From contig NC_088301.1 of NCBI RefSeq assembly GCF_032854445.1, positions 53,927,187 to 53,991,186 of the forward strand: 64,000 bases of DNA. The letters are read 5' to 3'. Made by a program: the position numbers and the translations under genes. This stretch comes from Liolophura sinensis (lineage: Eukaryota; Mollusca; Polyplacophora; Chitonida; Chitonidae). The notes below the pieces were generated by a model that made no database searches, had not been told where the DNA came from, and saw only the letters and a list, made by a program, of their open reading frames with translations. How positions within the stretch are numbered: position 1 is the first letter of the stretch; each line of letters begins with the position of its first letter. Positions 1-14,100 of this stretch are shown piece after piece.

Positions 1-1805
1 AATTAGACACCATGTCAATTGACTCTATGCCAAATCAGTATCATGCCAGAGACTCAATGCCAAATAAGACCAGTACCAACAGACTGTGTCAAAGTGATAA
101 GCACCATGCCGGCAGACTGTACTTGCTTAATCACACCATACCAACACACTGTACATGTACATGCCATATTAGTAGATACATGATCATGCCAATGGACTGT
201 ATGTGAAATTAGTAGAGACCATGCCAAGGGACTGTATGCGAAGTTAGTAGATACCATGCCAAGGGACTGTATGCGAAATTAGTAGATACCATGCCAAGGG
301 ACTGTATGCGAAATTAGTGGATACCATGCCAAGGGTCTGTATGCAAAATTAGTAGATACCATGCCAAGGGACTGTATGCAAAATTAGTGGATACCATGCC
401 AAGGGTCTGTATGCAAAATAAGTAGATACCATGCCAAGAGACTGTATGCTAAATTAGTGGATACCATGCCAAGGGACTGTATGTGAAATTAGTGGATAAC
501 ATGCCAGGGGTCTGTATACGAAATTAGTAGATACATGTACCATGCCAAGGGATTGTATGCGAAATTAGTGGATACCATGCCAAGGGACTGTATGCGAAAT
601 TAGTGGATACCATGCCAAGGGACTGTATGCGAAATTAGTAGATACCATGCCAAGGGACAAGGGACTGTATGCGAAATTAGTGGATACCATGCCAAGGGAC
701 TGTATGTGAAATTAGTAGATACCATGCCCAGGGACTGTATGCGTAATTAGTGGATACCATGCCAAGGGTCTGTACGCAATAATAGATACCACGCCAAGGG
801 ACTGTATGCGAAATTAGTGGATACCATGCCAAGGGTCTGTATGCGAAATTAGTGGATACCATGCCAAGGGTCTGTATTCGAAATTAGTAGATACCATGCC
901 AAGGGACTGTATGCGAAATTAGTGGATACCATTCCAAGGGTCTGTATGTGAAATTAGTAGATACATGTACATGTACCATGCCAAGGGATTGTATGCAAAA
1001 TTAGTAAATACCATGCCAAGGGACTGTATGCGGCATTAGAAAACCGTGCCAAGGGACTGTATGCGAAATTAGTAGATACCATGCCAAGGGACTGTATGCC
1101 AAATTAGTAGACACATGCATCATGCCCAGGGATTGTATGCAAAATTAGTAGATACCATGCCAAGGGACTGTATGCCAAATTAGTAGATACCATGGCAAGG
1201 GACTGTATGCCATATTAGTAGACACATGCATCATGAAAAAGGGATTGTATGCGAAATTAGTAGATATCATGCCTAGGGACTGTATGTGAAATTAGTGGAT
1301 ACCATGCCAAGGGACTGTATGGGAAATTAGTGGATACCATGCCAAGGGCCTGTATGCGAAATTAGTAGATACATGTACCATGCCAAGGGATTGTATGCGA
1401 AATTAATGGATACCATGCCAAGAGACTGTATGCAAAATTATTGGATGCAATGCCAAGGGACTGTATGCGGCATTAGTAGATACCATGCCAAGAGACTGTA
1501 TGCGAAATTAGTAGATACCATGCCAAGGGACTGTATGCGAAATTAGTAGATACCATGCCAAAGGACTGTATGTGAAATTAGTAGATACCATTCCAAGGGA
1601 CTGTATGCGAAATTAGTAGATACCGTACCAAGGGACTGTATGCGAAATTAGTAGATACCATGCCAAGGGACTGTATGCGAAATTAGTAGATACCATGCCA
1701 AGGGACTGTATGCCATATTAGTAGATACATGCATCATGCCCAGGGACTATGTGCGAAATTAGTAAATACCATGCCAAGGGACTGTATATGAAATTAGTAG
1801 ATACC

Positions 1806-1955
1806 ATGCCAAGGGACTGTTTGCCAAATTGTAGATACCATGCCCAGACAATAGACTGTATGCCAAGCCATCGGATACCATGCCAAGGGACTGTTTGCCA
1901 AATTGTAGATACCATGCCCAGACAATAGACTGTATGCCAAGCCATCAGATACCAT
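1806..1955. repeat. 74-bp higher-order repeat inside the minisatellite
   Basis: Two nearly identical 74-bp blocks begin at 1806 and 1880. Each holds a unit with CTGTTTGCCAAATTGTAG followed by a shortened unit containing CAGACAATAGACTGTATGCC. They differ at about one base (ATCGGATACC against ATCAGATACC), which points to recent duplication of a two-unit block. Confidence 0.85.
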
Positions 1956-2392
1956 GCCAAGGGACTGTATCCCAAATACGTAGCTACCGTGCTAAGAGAC
2001 TGTATGCCAAATAAGTAGATACCATCCCAAGAGACCGTGCAAAGAAAATGTATGCCAGATTAGTAGATACCATGCCACTTCATTAGATACCATGCCAACA
2101 GACTGTATGCCAAATAAGTAGATACCATGCCAAGAGATTGCATACCAAATTAGGAGATACCATGCAAACAAACTGTATGCCTGGTTATTAGATACCATGC
2201 CAAGAAAATGTATGCCAATTTAGTAGATACTTTGGCAAGAAAATGCATGCCAAGTCATTAGATACTATACCAAGAAAATGTATGCCAAGTCATTAGATAC
2301 CATGCCAAGAAAATGTATGCCAAGTCATTAGATACCATACCAATGAAATGTATGCCAAATTAGTAGATAGAGACTGTATGCCAAATCATTAC

Positions 2393-2640
2393 GTGTAGAC
2401 ACCATGCCAAGAAGAATGCCAAGAAACTGTGTGCCAAATCATTATGTGTAGATACCATGCTAAGAAACTGTGTGCCAAATCATTACGTGTAGACACCATG
2501 CCAAGAAGAATGCCAAGAGACTATGTGCCAAATCATTATGTGTAGATACCATGCTAAGAAACTGTGTGCCAAATCATTACGTGTAGACACCATGCCAAGA
2601 AGAATGCCAAGAGGCTGTGTGCCAAATCTTATGCCAAGTA
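2393..2640. repeat. 94-bp higher-order repeat at the end of the minisatellite
   Basis: GTGTAGACACCATGCCAAG starts at 2393, 2487 and 2581, giving a 94-bp period. Each block contains AAGAAGAATGCCAAGA followed by a variant unit with CCAAATCATTATGTGTAG. This is a higher-order array derived from the 35-bp unit. Confidence 0.88.
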
Positions 2641-2690
2641 AAATAGCATGATACCAAGATAGTGTTTGCCAAATCATAAACTTACCATAA

Positions 2691-3545
2691 GTTTAGAGTC
2701 ATGAAATGTAGTTGGGACTGCTGGCACTCCCTTCTTATAGAGATATTTACAATGCTGCTGCACTTCCAAGAGAAACTTCATGTAGGTGGATATACTATAG
2801 TGGTATGAAGGAAATTTCATAGAATACAGCCAGTGCCATTTTCAGCGGATGTACGATGACTAACTATATTTAACTCTTTCAGCTGTTTCCATAAATCTAA
2901 CTGGTGTGACCTTATAATTTACAAATCTATAGTGCATGCCCTTGACTGGCTAAACTTAGTTTCACTGCATGGTGTCTAATGATTTGACATACATGGTCTT
3001 GGCATCATGGTATTTTGTTTGGCATATGATTGCGTGTGTTTATCCCACTGCAGTTATCTCACTTTGTTGGCTCTCAGATATCTGCTGCTTTGTAAAATGA
3101 GCAACTAAACGATAGGTAGTTGTGCTATTTACATGTAGGCATAGGATATCAGAAATTATTATAACTCATAGGGTAATTCTTGGTTTACTTTGGTCACATG
3201 ATATTCTGCAAAACATGATGTACAGTGATCATGCACACCAAGAAATGCAAAGTCACACTCAAAAAGTATTATCCCACGTTCACGAGGCAACATCCAACGA
3301 TCTCGTGCTAATATCCCAAAAGCGCATGCGTTTATTCTACAGCAGTTGTCTCCCTTTGAGAGCTCTCTGGCGTCTGCTTGTTCGTAAAGTAAACAACTGG
3401 ATGATAGTTATAGCTCCTTTATTGACATATAAATTTGGCGATTTAAAGTACAACTGGAAAAGGGGTTTTTTTTCAGTATAATAAAACATATGGTGCATGC
3501 TGTGAGATTGGCCTTTGTTTGAATATAACTTCTTTTGAGGTCCAT
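2691..3545. other. No gene recognised
   Basis: Unique-looking AT-rich DNA between the minisatellite and a SINE. The reading frames here resemble no family known to me and are not bounded by convincing splice sites. Missing Sema exons of the receptor could lie here or further left, but I could not identify any. Confidence 0.5.
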
Positions 3546-3870
3546 TTTGGGAGCAGTAGATCCAGGATCATTCCTAGGTGGAGTCACACCTAAGACCTTA
3601 AAAGAGGAAGTTGTAACTTCCTCGCTTTGCGTTCAACATAAAGGGGATACTGCAACGACTGCTTGACCCATAGCAGTATAATGGCTCGGGCGGGACGTCT
3701 TACTTGCCTTCGGTAAGTCGTCTCAGTGAAGCAGCACTAAATAAAAGGGCAGTGGAAAACTATCCTGCAACAAGGAGGCACATTGCATACACTCTAAGGA
3801 CTCCTTCGTCATCATATGACTGAGAAATTGTTAAGTACGACGTTAAACCCCAAGCACTCACTCACTTCTT
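3546..3870 (+). mobile_element. SINE family A, near full length
   Basis: This copy matches the copy at 56251-56618 (opposite strand) over most of its length and the copy at 38100-38262 over its 5' part. Shared blocks are GTAGATCCAGGATCA, AAAGAGGAAGTTGTAACTTC, a GTCTCAGTGAAGCAGCACTAA block, and the 3' end TTAAGTACGACGTTAAACC followed by CACTCACTCACT. The family head is tRNA-like (clearest at 56618 and 38120). The tRNA head is poorly preserved here. The element is non-autonomous and contains no coding region. Confidence 0.85.
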
Positions 3871-5134
3871 TTGAGCTGACACTTTCTGATATCCCTACCC
3901 ACAGCATGCACTATCTGCATATTGTCAGATCTTGACGTGATGCTCATATCATGCTCTGCACTCATTCCAAGAGAAGATATCACTTTGTGAGCATGATACT
4001 TTCCTTGAGCGCGTTTATGTAGATCATGTTGTGTGGAGTATCATGTGAGGGTTGTGACTGTATTGACCAATGGAAATCAAGAATCACTTCATGAGGCATA
4101 ATAATATTTTTATGTGTCATTGAATCAATAAGATATGATGAAGAGTAAGGCAGTTATGTTGGAATGATGTCACAAATGTTTGAACATACAGCCTCATTTG
4201 TTGCTATATGCCAATATGTGTTCTTGCATGACATCTTATGAGGCACAAGTGGAAACGAAAAAAAAAAAACTTTTATTTTCATATGATCCTCCAAAACTTG
4301 CAATATTTACTAGGCTTTAATACACTTCGATTAATTTACAATTTAGGAAAACATTTCAGACTTATCTTTATCATTTAACAGTGGGGTAATACCGGTATAT
4401 TAAACATTTCAGAAATTATGATAAAGGTTTGTACAGAGCCACTAAGTACATTGCTATTAGCTGATCTGCATGTACCATTATATCCCAGAAAGTTAAAATA
4501 ATATAGATAGCTTTTGGTGACGATAAGCAGATGATCACACGCGTGCCCATTTGTGCTGTATAAATGTTTTCTGAACACCATCATGGTGGAATACAAGTTC
4601 ATCCAGAACCTGCCAGAACTCACTGGTTTATCCGTGGCTTTCTAATTTCCTCCACCAGTAAATACTTACCCTCATTGTAAAAAAGAAAAATTCTTGAATA
4701 TGCCATTAGACATCAATAAAATAAATAAATGAGTAAAATTTGAAAGATGTCACAGCAAGACTAGCTGCTACGAATTATTTTTACATTACTGGTATATTTT
4801 TTACATCAGTATGGTGTACATTTACCGCAATCTGTATGATGATTAATATCAGATCTGAGGTTCTTCATTGATGGTTTATCATAAAAATTGCACTCACATC
4901 AAATTGAAGTACTGTACATATATATAAGTAAATTTTGTTTCAGCTACTTTATGTTTCCTTCATGAGGTGAGTGCTGCAGCGCAAATATTGATTTTCTGAC
5001 TTCAACTGCTTTATATGGATTCATATGGCTTTATCCGAAATATAAATTACGCCTGTATGTGTGCACTTAAAAAGTTAAAATGTTTCGTCTTTATAGTAAA
5101 TGTTTCATGTAAGCTCTAATTTCTGTTTTATTAG
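3871..5134. other. No gene recognised; presumed intron upstream of first visible receptor exon
   Basis: AT-rich sequence ending in a polypyrimidine tract and the acceptor TTTTATTAG at 5134. I found no exon resembling a Sema domain in it. Confidence 0.5.
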
Positions 5135-8100
5135 TCGGGTCAGCCGGATTTTTGCGGGAAAACCAAGATATCACAGGAGTACTCATCTATGGATGTCCCA
5201 GATGCTGTGGAGGTTGTTCCTATCGTGGAGGAGACAGGGCCTGGCTTTACAGCCATAGTAACGACCTCTGTACATGACAGACCTGTTCTGTTTATCGGTT
5301 TGGCCAGCGGAGAACTTAAGAAAGTAAGATTTATTAATACTAAGGATGTTTTAGGATGTAATAAATATTCACTCTTATTACTTAATATTTACATGTACAG
5401 ATTGCTTTTGTAGGACTGTTTGCTTGGAGTTTCATATTAAACTGCTCTGGTAGACAATGGTACATGTAATAAATATGACTAAAAAGTTATTGATTATTCA
5501 CTCGTAATATTTTCTTTTCCACTAGATAACTCTTGCTGAGGATGGTAACTACACCACTGTGGAAGACATCAGAGTTGGCTATGGAACACCTGTCTTACCT
5601 GATATGTACCTGTCCAAAGAGAAGACTCACTTGTATGCTCTGACAAAGGATAAGGTACTTTTGAGTGATGGGCAAATTTCAGGCCTAATTGTTACCTGCT
5701 CTGGAGTAAAGTCTGTTTTATAATACATTACTTTGTCATGAAATAATTGTCTTGTGAGCATACATATCCCAACACACGTTTTTTTAAGTAAGCAGTGTAG
5801 TGAAAAATAGTATCAGGTAGTTGCTGTTTTCTTTCTTGTTACATGACTTAGATTAAAGGGTCGCTTTAAGCATGATTTGTAGAGATCAATTTGTGTGGAG
5901 CTAGGTCACCTTTTGAGTTGCATGTAGATCAGATCTTTGTTAGATTCATGTATACAAAAAAGAGTAAAAGGATTTGGTTTCTTCGCTGTCGAGTTTAGAA
6001 GCCTCCATCTATATTTCTTCATTTATACATTTAGTGCTCTATATGTTCTGAATGTGGAGAGAATTGGTAACTTTCACCATTAATTCTTCAACAGGCACCG
6101 TATAGTTAAGTGATTATGTCAGTTTTCCCTCCACCCCACAGGTTGTACAGATCGACGTAGCTGACTGTAACCTTAGGACCACATGTGATGCCTGTCTGTC
6201 TGTGAGTGATCCGTACTGTGGTTGGTGTGTCATGTCCAACAAGTAAGTGATCAGCACTCTGTTTCTATACAGGTGTACTGGCTTTGTGTGACTGGTGTCT
6301 GCAATTAATATATTATCCTTTCTAACAAATCCTTTGGAAAATAACTGAAATGTGGCCATGTTTAGTGTGGAAAATATCTTATTTTGTTATTGCAGTCAAA
6401 AGCCAGTTCCAGTTTATGTCCAGAATCATGTTGTATTTAAATGAAGATGAGATGAAAGTTAACTTTGGAGTATTTTTCATTCTAAGTTATACTATTTTAC
6501 CATTTCCCTTCATTGCTTCAGGTGCACCAGGAAAAGCAAGTGTGCAGTGTCAGAGGTCACACCAGCCTGGCTTCCAGGAACTGCAGGACAATGTGCAGAA
6601 ATCACAAGCCTGTCACCTTCAGCTCTCAGTGTTGAAGTTTTGGAGACCAAAACAGCTAAGGTCAGGAAAAGGCCTTACCATAGACCTTTGTAACAGTCAT
6701 TGTCGTATAGTCCATTTAGTATATTTAACGGATCATGTGTCATTTGAAAAAGGTGTTCTAAAAATGAAACAAATATTTCAGGCATATTATGGCAATTGTT
6801 TCTGTTTTCTAACAGAAATAACATTTGGAAGTGCAAGCTCAAAATTGTGAATACTATTATTTGACAAATTAATGCATCTTTTATGCAATAATTAGTCAAA
6901 ATTCAGTAATTTCAGAGACACTTTACAGCGTCATATGATATACATATCTGAAGCCACTTTGAACTATGGGCCAAGAGCATCTCCTGGAGTCAGTTGCAAT
7001 GCCAATATTTTGATAAAGTTTGTGCTGCTTATTTAATTAAGAAAGGGTCTGTGAATTGATGTATTTAAAATTGACCACTTTTACTTACTTTTCTGCTTGT
7101 TGACAGCTGTCATTTCGGGTAGGAGAGGTAATCATTCCCAACAATGCCAATCTCAATGTGAAATGTGTTTTTGCAAATGGCATGAAGACCCAAGTGACAA
7201 ACACAATGATGCCGGGTAGCAGCCAAGTAATGTGTGATATTCCAGCCCTTAGCAAACTGCCACCAATCCCACCTAAAATAGGTGAGATTAAATATGTGTC
7301 AGTTGTTTTATAGGTTGGCCAGCTTTAATTCAAGTGTATTCCACATGTATATAATTGTGTATTCAAAACTATTACAAAAACTGATTTTTTATACATGTAT
7401 AAAAAGAAATTTTTTTTAAATTTGAAAGTTGTAGTTGTCGATCTCCAGTGCAATATAGCTTAAGAGAATCATTTTCAAAATAAGGCATTTTACTCTTGTT
7501 TTGTCTTTTACATTTTTTTATGCCTTTGTGCCTAGTTGCATGTATAAAGTTTGTGAAATATACTGAAGAAACTTATGTTTTGTTGTCAGATCACACTAAC
7601 CTCGAATTACGCCTTCAAGTTGGAGGAAAGTCTGTTGTTTCCAAGCCTGTTTCCTTGTATGACTGCAGAGTACATAAAACGTAAGTAGACTACAAGTACA
7701 ATGAACATGATAATTGTTTATACTACTCTCCATCTTCATATCTTCACAGTTCACATCTTATGGTATAGTTTTGGTTTCACTTAGTACTTTCAGGTAACAA
7801 ATAATGCACACACCACCCATTATTGAGATTCTTACTTTGGTGACTTTATTTTTAAGGGTTCCTCATCTGATGCCATAAATAATCTCTGAAATATTAAGTC
7901 ACCAATGTGAGAGTCTGAATGTTCAGGAATTCTTTATAGATGCATTTAATAGCCATCTGCATTTCTCAGGTTTTAAGAAATTAGAACTCAGTCTGTGTAA
8001 GACGAAATAATTCCAGCATTACCTGTTTAACTTTATAATTAGTTTCATCTGTCATTTAACTTCCACTACACACCTTTCACTCATATTATTCTTTGTTTTG

Positions 8101-11100
8101 CATAGGTGCACCCTTTGTACAGGAAGCCAATTCTCTTGCCAGTGGTGTCCAGGTACACATTCATGTATGAACAGTGTCTCTGCATCATGTCCATCTTCAG
8201 GTGGAAATCGCATACAGGTGAGTTGCTGTGTAAATTTATTTGTGCAATTTGTCAGTAAAATCAAAAGTCAAAATGTTACATACATTGTTCACTTAATTAA
8301 TCAGTTTTTAACATGCATATTTTAGAAACTAGCTTTACCATCTACCTATTCATGGCGAAAACTTATTTTTGATATACTTTTGCCTAAAGCAGTATAGGCC
8401 TACAGACCTAAACCTTAATATTTCCATGTTTTCAGACAACTCCGGGCATAAAGCAAGCCGACAGCTGTCCTAGATTGGTGAACCCCAAGTCTGACATTGT
8501 GGTCCACTCAGGAGAGCAAAAGGAGGTGTTTGCTGAATTACCCAACCTACAGGTAAGTTTGTGATCAATAATTACATAATAACTGTGTGTTGGTAATGAG
8601 GTTAGCGCAGTGTTTCTGGTGTTTGAAATCTTCTTGAAAACCATCATATACAAACATATTCGAGCGCCAAGTGAATGTGCTGCTGATTTAGTGGAAATTA
8701 TTCTTACAGGTGACATTTGCACCCATTTGTGATGTTTGCATATCAATTACATGTATAAAGGTCGGCAAGTTACAATGGATTTAAACTTGAATTTAAGTGT
8801 GCATAAAATCATAAACAATGTGTCCCTCAAATGAAATGTCACAGCGAACTGTGTCCAAAAGTACTTCAAAACATTTTTTACATTTTTTTCTTACCATGAG
8901 ATTACACAGAAGTCAGTTCTTTTGTATAGTGGGGAAAATTCCCTAGGCAAATTAGGAAAATTTTTGGGAAGAAACTGATGTGACTTGAAACCAATTAGAT
9001 GTAGTCTGAAAAGGCCACCATATTTTATCCACTTTAACATGTCTTTTGTGGAGCTTCAAAAATTCTACAAAGAGCAACAAATAAAAAATAAATGAAAATA
9101 ATATGGGGACAAATTTGTACAGTGATTTTAATGGGACTGACTTTATCACATCATTTATGATCAGTTTAAGAGCCAAGCATGGCCAGTCTGAGTACAGACA
9201 GAGGGTTATAGGGAAACTGTAGGCTTGTGATCAGTGTCAGTTGGGTGTATATATGCAACCATTGCTTGTAGATTGCTTATGAGGTGAATGTGGTTTTAGG
9301 CTTGTCTTGATGCCTCAGCAAAGCATGTCATTTGTGTAAACATAAATCAAAAGCATGCATGTCCTCTCTGGTCCAGACACTTAAGTCGGTGGATTGCTAC
9401 AACTGTTAGGTCATGATCCTAAACAGCTGGGACTGATAGGTCATGATCCAAAACTTAGCTGTGACTGTTAGGTCATGATCCAAATCTTAGCTGTGACTGT
9501 TAGGTCATGATCCAAAACCTAACTGCGACTGTTAGGTCATGATCCAAAACCCAACTGTGACTGTTAGGTCATATCTAAAACTTATCTGTGACTGTTAGGT
9601 CATGATCCAAGACTTAGCTGCCACTGTTAGGTCATGATCCAAAACTTAGCTGTTACTGTTTCCGCTACGGCCTTAAGTCAGTAAGTTTATTAAACACCTG
9701 AGATGCATATGTATGTATACATATAAAGTAGAAAGTAAAACTCCAAAGAAGTATTTTTATAAGGTTCATGTATGTTTTGCCAGCATGTCAAGCATATATA
9801 ACCTGTCTCTCTTAGTCTGATCACATACTGGTACATACATTTTTTTCGTGTGATGTTATTTATGTAATTAGTATGAATTCGCAAATGGCTATATGGACTG
9901 GATTTTTCAGCTCATTGACATGCTGTACTTACATTTTAATCAACGTTGTTAACCTGAGACAGCCTTTTTATTTGTTCCTTTCACCTACTGTTAAAATGCA
10001 GACCTGCTGCAAAACCTAGTTTTTGCAGGGCGTCTTTGCCTAATCTTGAGTCCTGTGAACAAGTAATGCCTTTTGATGCTGTGCCAGTTTGAAGGGGCCT
10101 GGGTGGTTTATAGCCCTCTCAGTTTAGAGTGGAGGCTAATGGCGGGCCAGGAGTGATAAATCAATTCTCCATATCAAGATAGCTTCAAGGAAACAGACAG
10201 TGGAGCTTTTGTATACCAATAGCTTAGAACATTAAAGGCAAAAAGAAATAATTTGAAAACCTTTTTCACTGTTTACAGACTACATTTTTCTGTTTACATA
10301 ATAAACATGAATTCTTCTTGAATATTGAGAAGTAGTTTAGAGATGACCTATTATTTAGGATATTTATGGTACTAGTGGTTTCCCCTCCCACCAATCTTCG
10401 CCCCCCTCCAAGTAAGTCCAGGTGAGGATAGACAAGTTTACATTGGTGTAAGGGGCCTTGGGCTTCTCTATCATCAGTCCAGTTTGGGAGGAGTAATCAA
10501 CTTTTCTGGTTGTTGATTCATTCATAGTGCAGTTGAGGGACATGTTGGCAGTGTTAATAAACAATGCAATTTTTAATTAATGTTGTCCATTTTGAAAATT
10601 GGAGTCACTTGGAATTACCTACTACTTATCCCAATATTAGGAATCCCTTGAAGTAATTATCAATGTTTATTTTGGTTGACTTCCTTTAATTATTAAATAA
10701 TCTTCAAATTTGCATATGATACATATATATCTATGTGCCATAATGATTTTGATATTTTGCTCTCTCACACTGTTGAAATTTTAATCAGACATTTTTTTTC
10801 TACTCTGTTGTTTTGTTTATTTTGACCAAGACAATCTTGATGTGTTTTGAATATTTCAGTTTTGTTGCATTAGCAGGTTTACAAACAATCTGTACAAAGG
10901 TAGAAGTTTCTTACAATTTCTCAGTATGTAAATGGAGCTGTGTGAACATGCAGTAAGATTTTGGACATCTACTTGCATTTAGATGATGTAAAGACTGTTT
11001 TAACTTCCTGGCATCCAATTCTTTGTCCAAATTTGTAAATGAGGTAATTAATCATATCGAGTTTAGCATCTTGTCTCTCTTTAAACGAGCCTCAAGAAAC

Positions 11101-14100
11101 AGTTCGCCACGAACTCCCACTTTCGGTTACGTCTGGTACGTTTAATTAGAGTTACTTGAGTTTGTATAAGAACACACGCTGGAAATTACAAGACACACGT
11201 TGGTTGTCTGGTCTTATTAATTACAGCCACTCGTGGCCATCTGTCAGATTTGCTTTGGGGCTGCTGTTGCCGGTGAACTAGGTAATAGTTTTGATGGATG
11301 GCACACCCCTGCCACAGACACAGGAATTCAAGGAGAATCGTGGGGAGCTGTTTGCTCAGCATGTGTGCAGCCATTTCACTCAGCTGCACTGCTATGGCCT
11401 CGACATCCTCTGCTAATTACCCAGCTTTGTTTTAATTTCATGTCTCTAAGACTGGAGAAATGATGAAGTGGGTTGTCGCTTCTAACAACAAATCTACAAA
11501 TATTGGCATCCAAAGTGATCGATGTATAGACCGTTAAACTTCTGTGCTAATAAATTACTGATGGGATTTTGTTTGACATAACAACTAAGCGACTTTGTCA
11601 GATGCTCAGGCAGATAATCCACAGAAGTGTCTTTGCTTTGGAAGATAATTACTTCCAGCAAGCACAGTAATTTATATTGAGTTACCACATACATTTTTAA
11701 ATGAAGGCTCGTCTGAATGTAGTGAATCTTATAGAGTCTTCAAAAGACATCATTCCTTTTTCATAAATCCAATCGGACTGCATTTTTCGTCTTGAGTTAT
11801 TTTTTTTCCTCTTTTCGTGGCTTGGAATATCTTTTTCTCTGATGCAACAGATTTTATAAAAGATCATATTCATGGAACATTGATCTCAGCTTTGAAGAAT
11901 ATATTTAGTGACTTCATCTCTTTATTCCGGATCCTCCTGTAAATTTTATTGATGTTAATGGATTTTGTTATTTACTTGGCAAGTTGAGTCAGCTGAACAC
12001 TTTCAGGGTGTTATCTTTAATGTCATGTGCTCAAAAATATTTAAAATCTGCGGAATATGCAGCTTAGTGGGATGTAGGAAATGTTTCCATAGCAACCAAA
12101 ATTAATTAAATGTTTTTGTGGCGATGTGGCTTTGAGTTCTTGTTTCTTGAGTTGAAGAAACCAGTACAAGAAGTGAACTGCAGCTGGTGTTGCAGAGTCC
12201 TTCCGAAAAAAGAAGAAAAAGTCTTACTTTTTATTCATTATTTTTTTCTCTATCTTCTTTAGGAATTAATGTCTACAAATATAAAGAAGTGGATTGAAAA
12301 CTGTGTTTTAGGTTTTAACTGTTTAACTCTGATTTGACAAGGCATTTAATTTTCTAACATTTTAAAATAATTATGTGATATGAAGTGATCAGAAATACTA
12401 AGTTACAGTGATAGCAGTTCTGACTTCCCTTCAGCCAGAATGGCCTAAAGGCTGTTCTGTATGTGAATATATACAGAGCCTCCAAGCGTCTGGCTTACTT
12501 CCTCTGTTCATTTTTGTATACGCCTTCAGATGCAATTTGCACACCCTTAGAAGAAAGTTGATGATGGAGTATATTGGGATAAAGCAAGCCCAGAGGGGTT
12601 ATATTTGCATTGGATCACTTTTATAAGTTGATTAAATTTGTTTATTTGTTTGCTGTCTGATTAAATTACATGAACTGAAATATTGACTGTTGGAAATCAG
12701 AAAGGCTTCAAAGAAACCACAAAGAGTTTAGTCTCATTAAAATCTAATCTTAAAGGTTGAACTCCTATCTATTAAGAGCAATTCTAGTTATATAATATAT
12801 AATATTATATATATATATAGTTAATAATATAATTCTAGTTATAAAATATATAGTATTTTGAAAAATCAAAGAAGGCAAAACAGACTGAAATATCATTTCA
12901 CTATGTATGAGCGCTTGGAAACTTAGAAATGCCCTTGTGTATAGAAATAGTTTTGTCTTGAAAATATGCTCTGTTTGAATACACCAAAACCTTGAAAACT
13001 GTTTTATTTATAGTAAAGGAAACTGTGAATTTAATCTCAAGTTTTGAGCACAAATACTTAAGGCACCTATGTACATATTTTATTTTCAGTCCAATCAAAC
13101 ACAAGGCCTGAGTTGTCGTTTTTCATACCTGGGAAAGTCTGAAGAAGTAAGAGCAACCTACACAGGAGGCCGTGTCTACTGTGACAGAGTTAGGGTAGGT
13201 CAAACATCAAGCAAGCAACACACACCACTAAAAATCTGTCTGAGCTTTTGTCTCCCAACATGTCATTTGTAATATTACAAATCTTAGGCCAGTTTGCAAA
13301 AGGTAGATAACTTCTCTATATATATATATTTTTTTTTTTTTAATATATCAGAACTGCTTCCAAGGCTTATTTCCTTTCAAACCCTTTTTGCTGAAACAAA
13401 ATGAAGGAAATGAATTCTAAACCAACAGGTTCATGTCACTTTGCATGAACTGGCATATACATGTACAATACGGCTGATCAAGAAGCAGTTTTGTGTGATA
13501 CACTCAGGGTGATAGATTTAAAAACTTAATTTTATTGTATTATGTCATAAAAAGTATGTGTTTGGATTTGTACTGTGAATGTGTTAAATGAGAACAGTTG
13601 CTAGCTCATTTAGCTCAAAAGATTTTTTCAACCCACATGATCATCCCTAACCAAGATGAGATTAGCAGGTTCAAATCCAGCTCTTACTGCCACTTTAAGT
13701 CACTTTAAGTTTTCTCTTACCTTTTGAGTTGCTGTGGTTTACTCTGGGCTCTGGTTTCTCTCTGGAATGTGTTAAAACTGAATACACTGTATTTCATTAA
13801 TTTTCTTTTTTGCTCTAGTTTGAATATGATGATGACGAAACTCCATACGTTATGTCATCATTCCAAGTCACTTGGGGCCCACAAGCATATGTTCTTGATA
13901 ACCCAGAAAATGTTCAAGGTAACCAAACATTTCTTTGTAGGTGATGTTCCTTTATTATCAGTGTCAGTCTTCATACATTTGAATTCACTTTTTTATTCAG
14001 TTTGCTGCATCTCCTCAATATTTTTGCACGTAAAAAATACCATTTGAGAAAATGTTACACAGTTCTAGTTGCATGTAAAAATGCATTTTTTGTCTTGACC

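Larger units (their letters stand above)
1..2690. repeat. 35-bp minisatellite array
   Basis: Direct tandem array with a consensus unit of 35 bp, built round the core ATGCCAAGGGACTGTATG followed by an AAATTAGTAGATACC-like stretch. It runs from the window edge to about 2690, so the left end is not seen; at 35 bp per unit this is about 70 copies. Units between about 200 and 1800 are very alike. Units after about 1980 are degenerate (AAGAAAATG or AAGAAACTG variants) and locally organised into longer periods. There is no unique spacer sequence between units, so this is a satellite and not a CRISPR array. It lies upstream of the first recognised receptor exon and is probably inside an intron of that gene or in its 5' flank. 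Confidence 0.97.

Noticed and set aside
54-2677. Several minus-strand reading frames with repeated AWYLLISHTV-like peptides
   Set aside because: They are translations of the 35-bp minisatellite. The unit length is not a multiple of three, so frames change from unit to unit, and there is no family resemblance.
1-2690. Possible CRISPR-like array
   Set aside because: The units abut directly with no unique spacers, and the DNA is from an animal nuclear genome.
3122-3481. 119-codon plus-strand frame
   Set aside because: No motif or splice-site support; it is in a region of unique AT-rich DNA and did not match the Sema domain.
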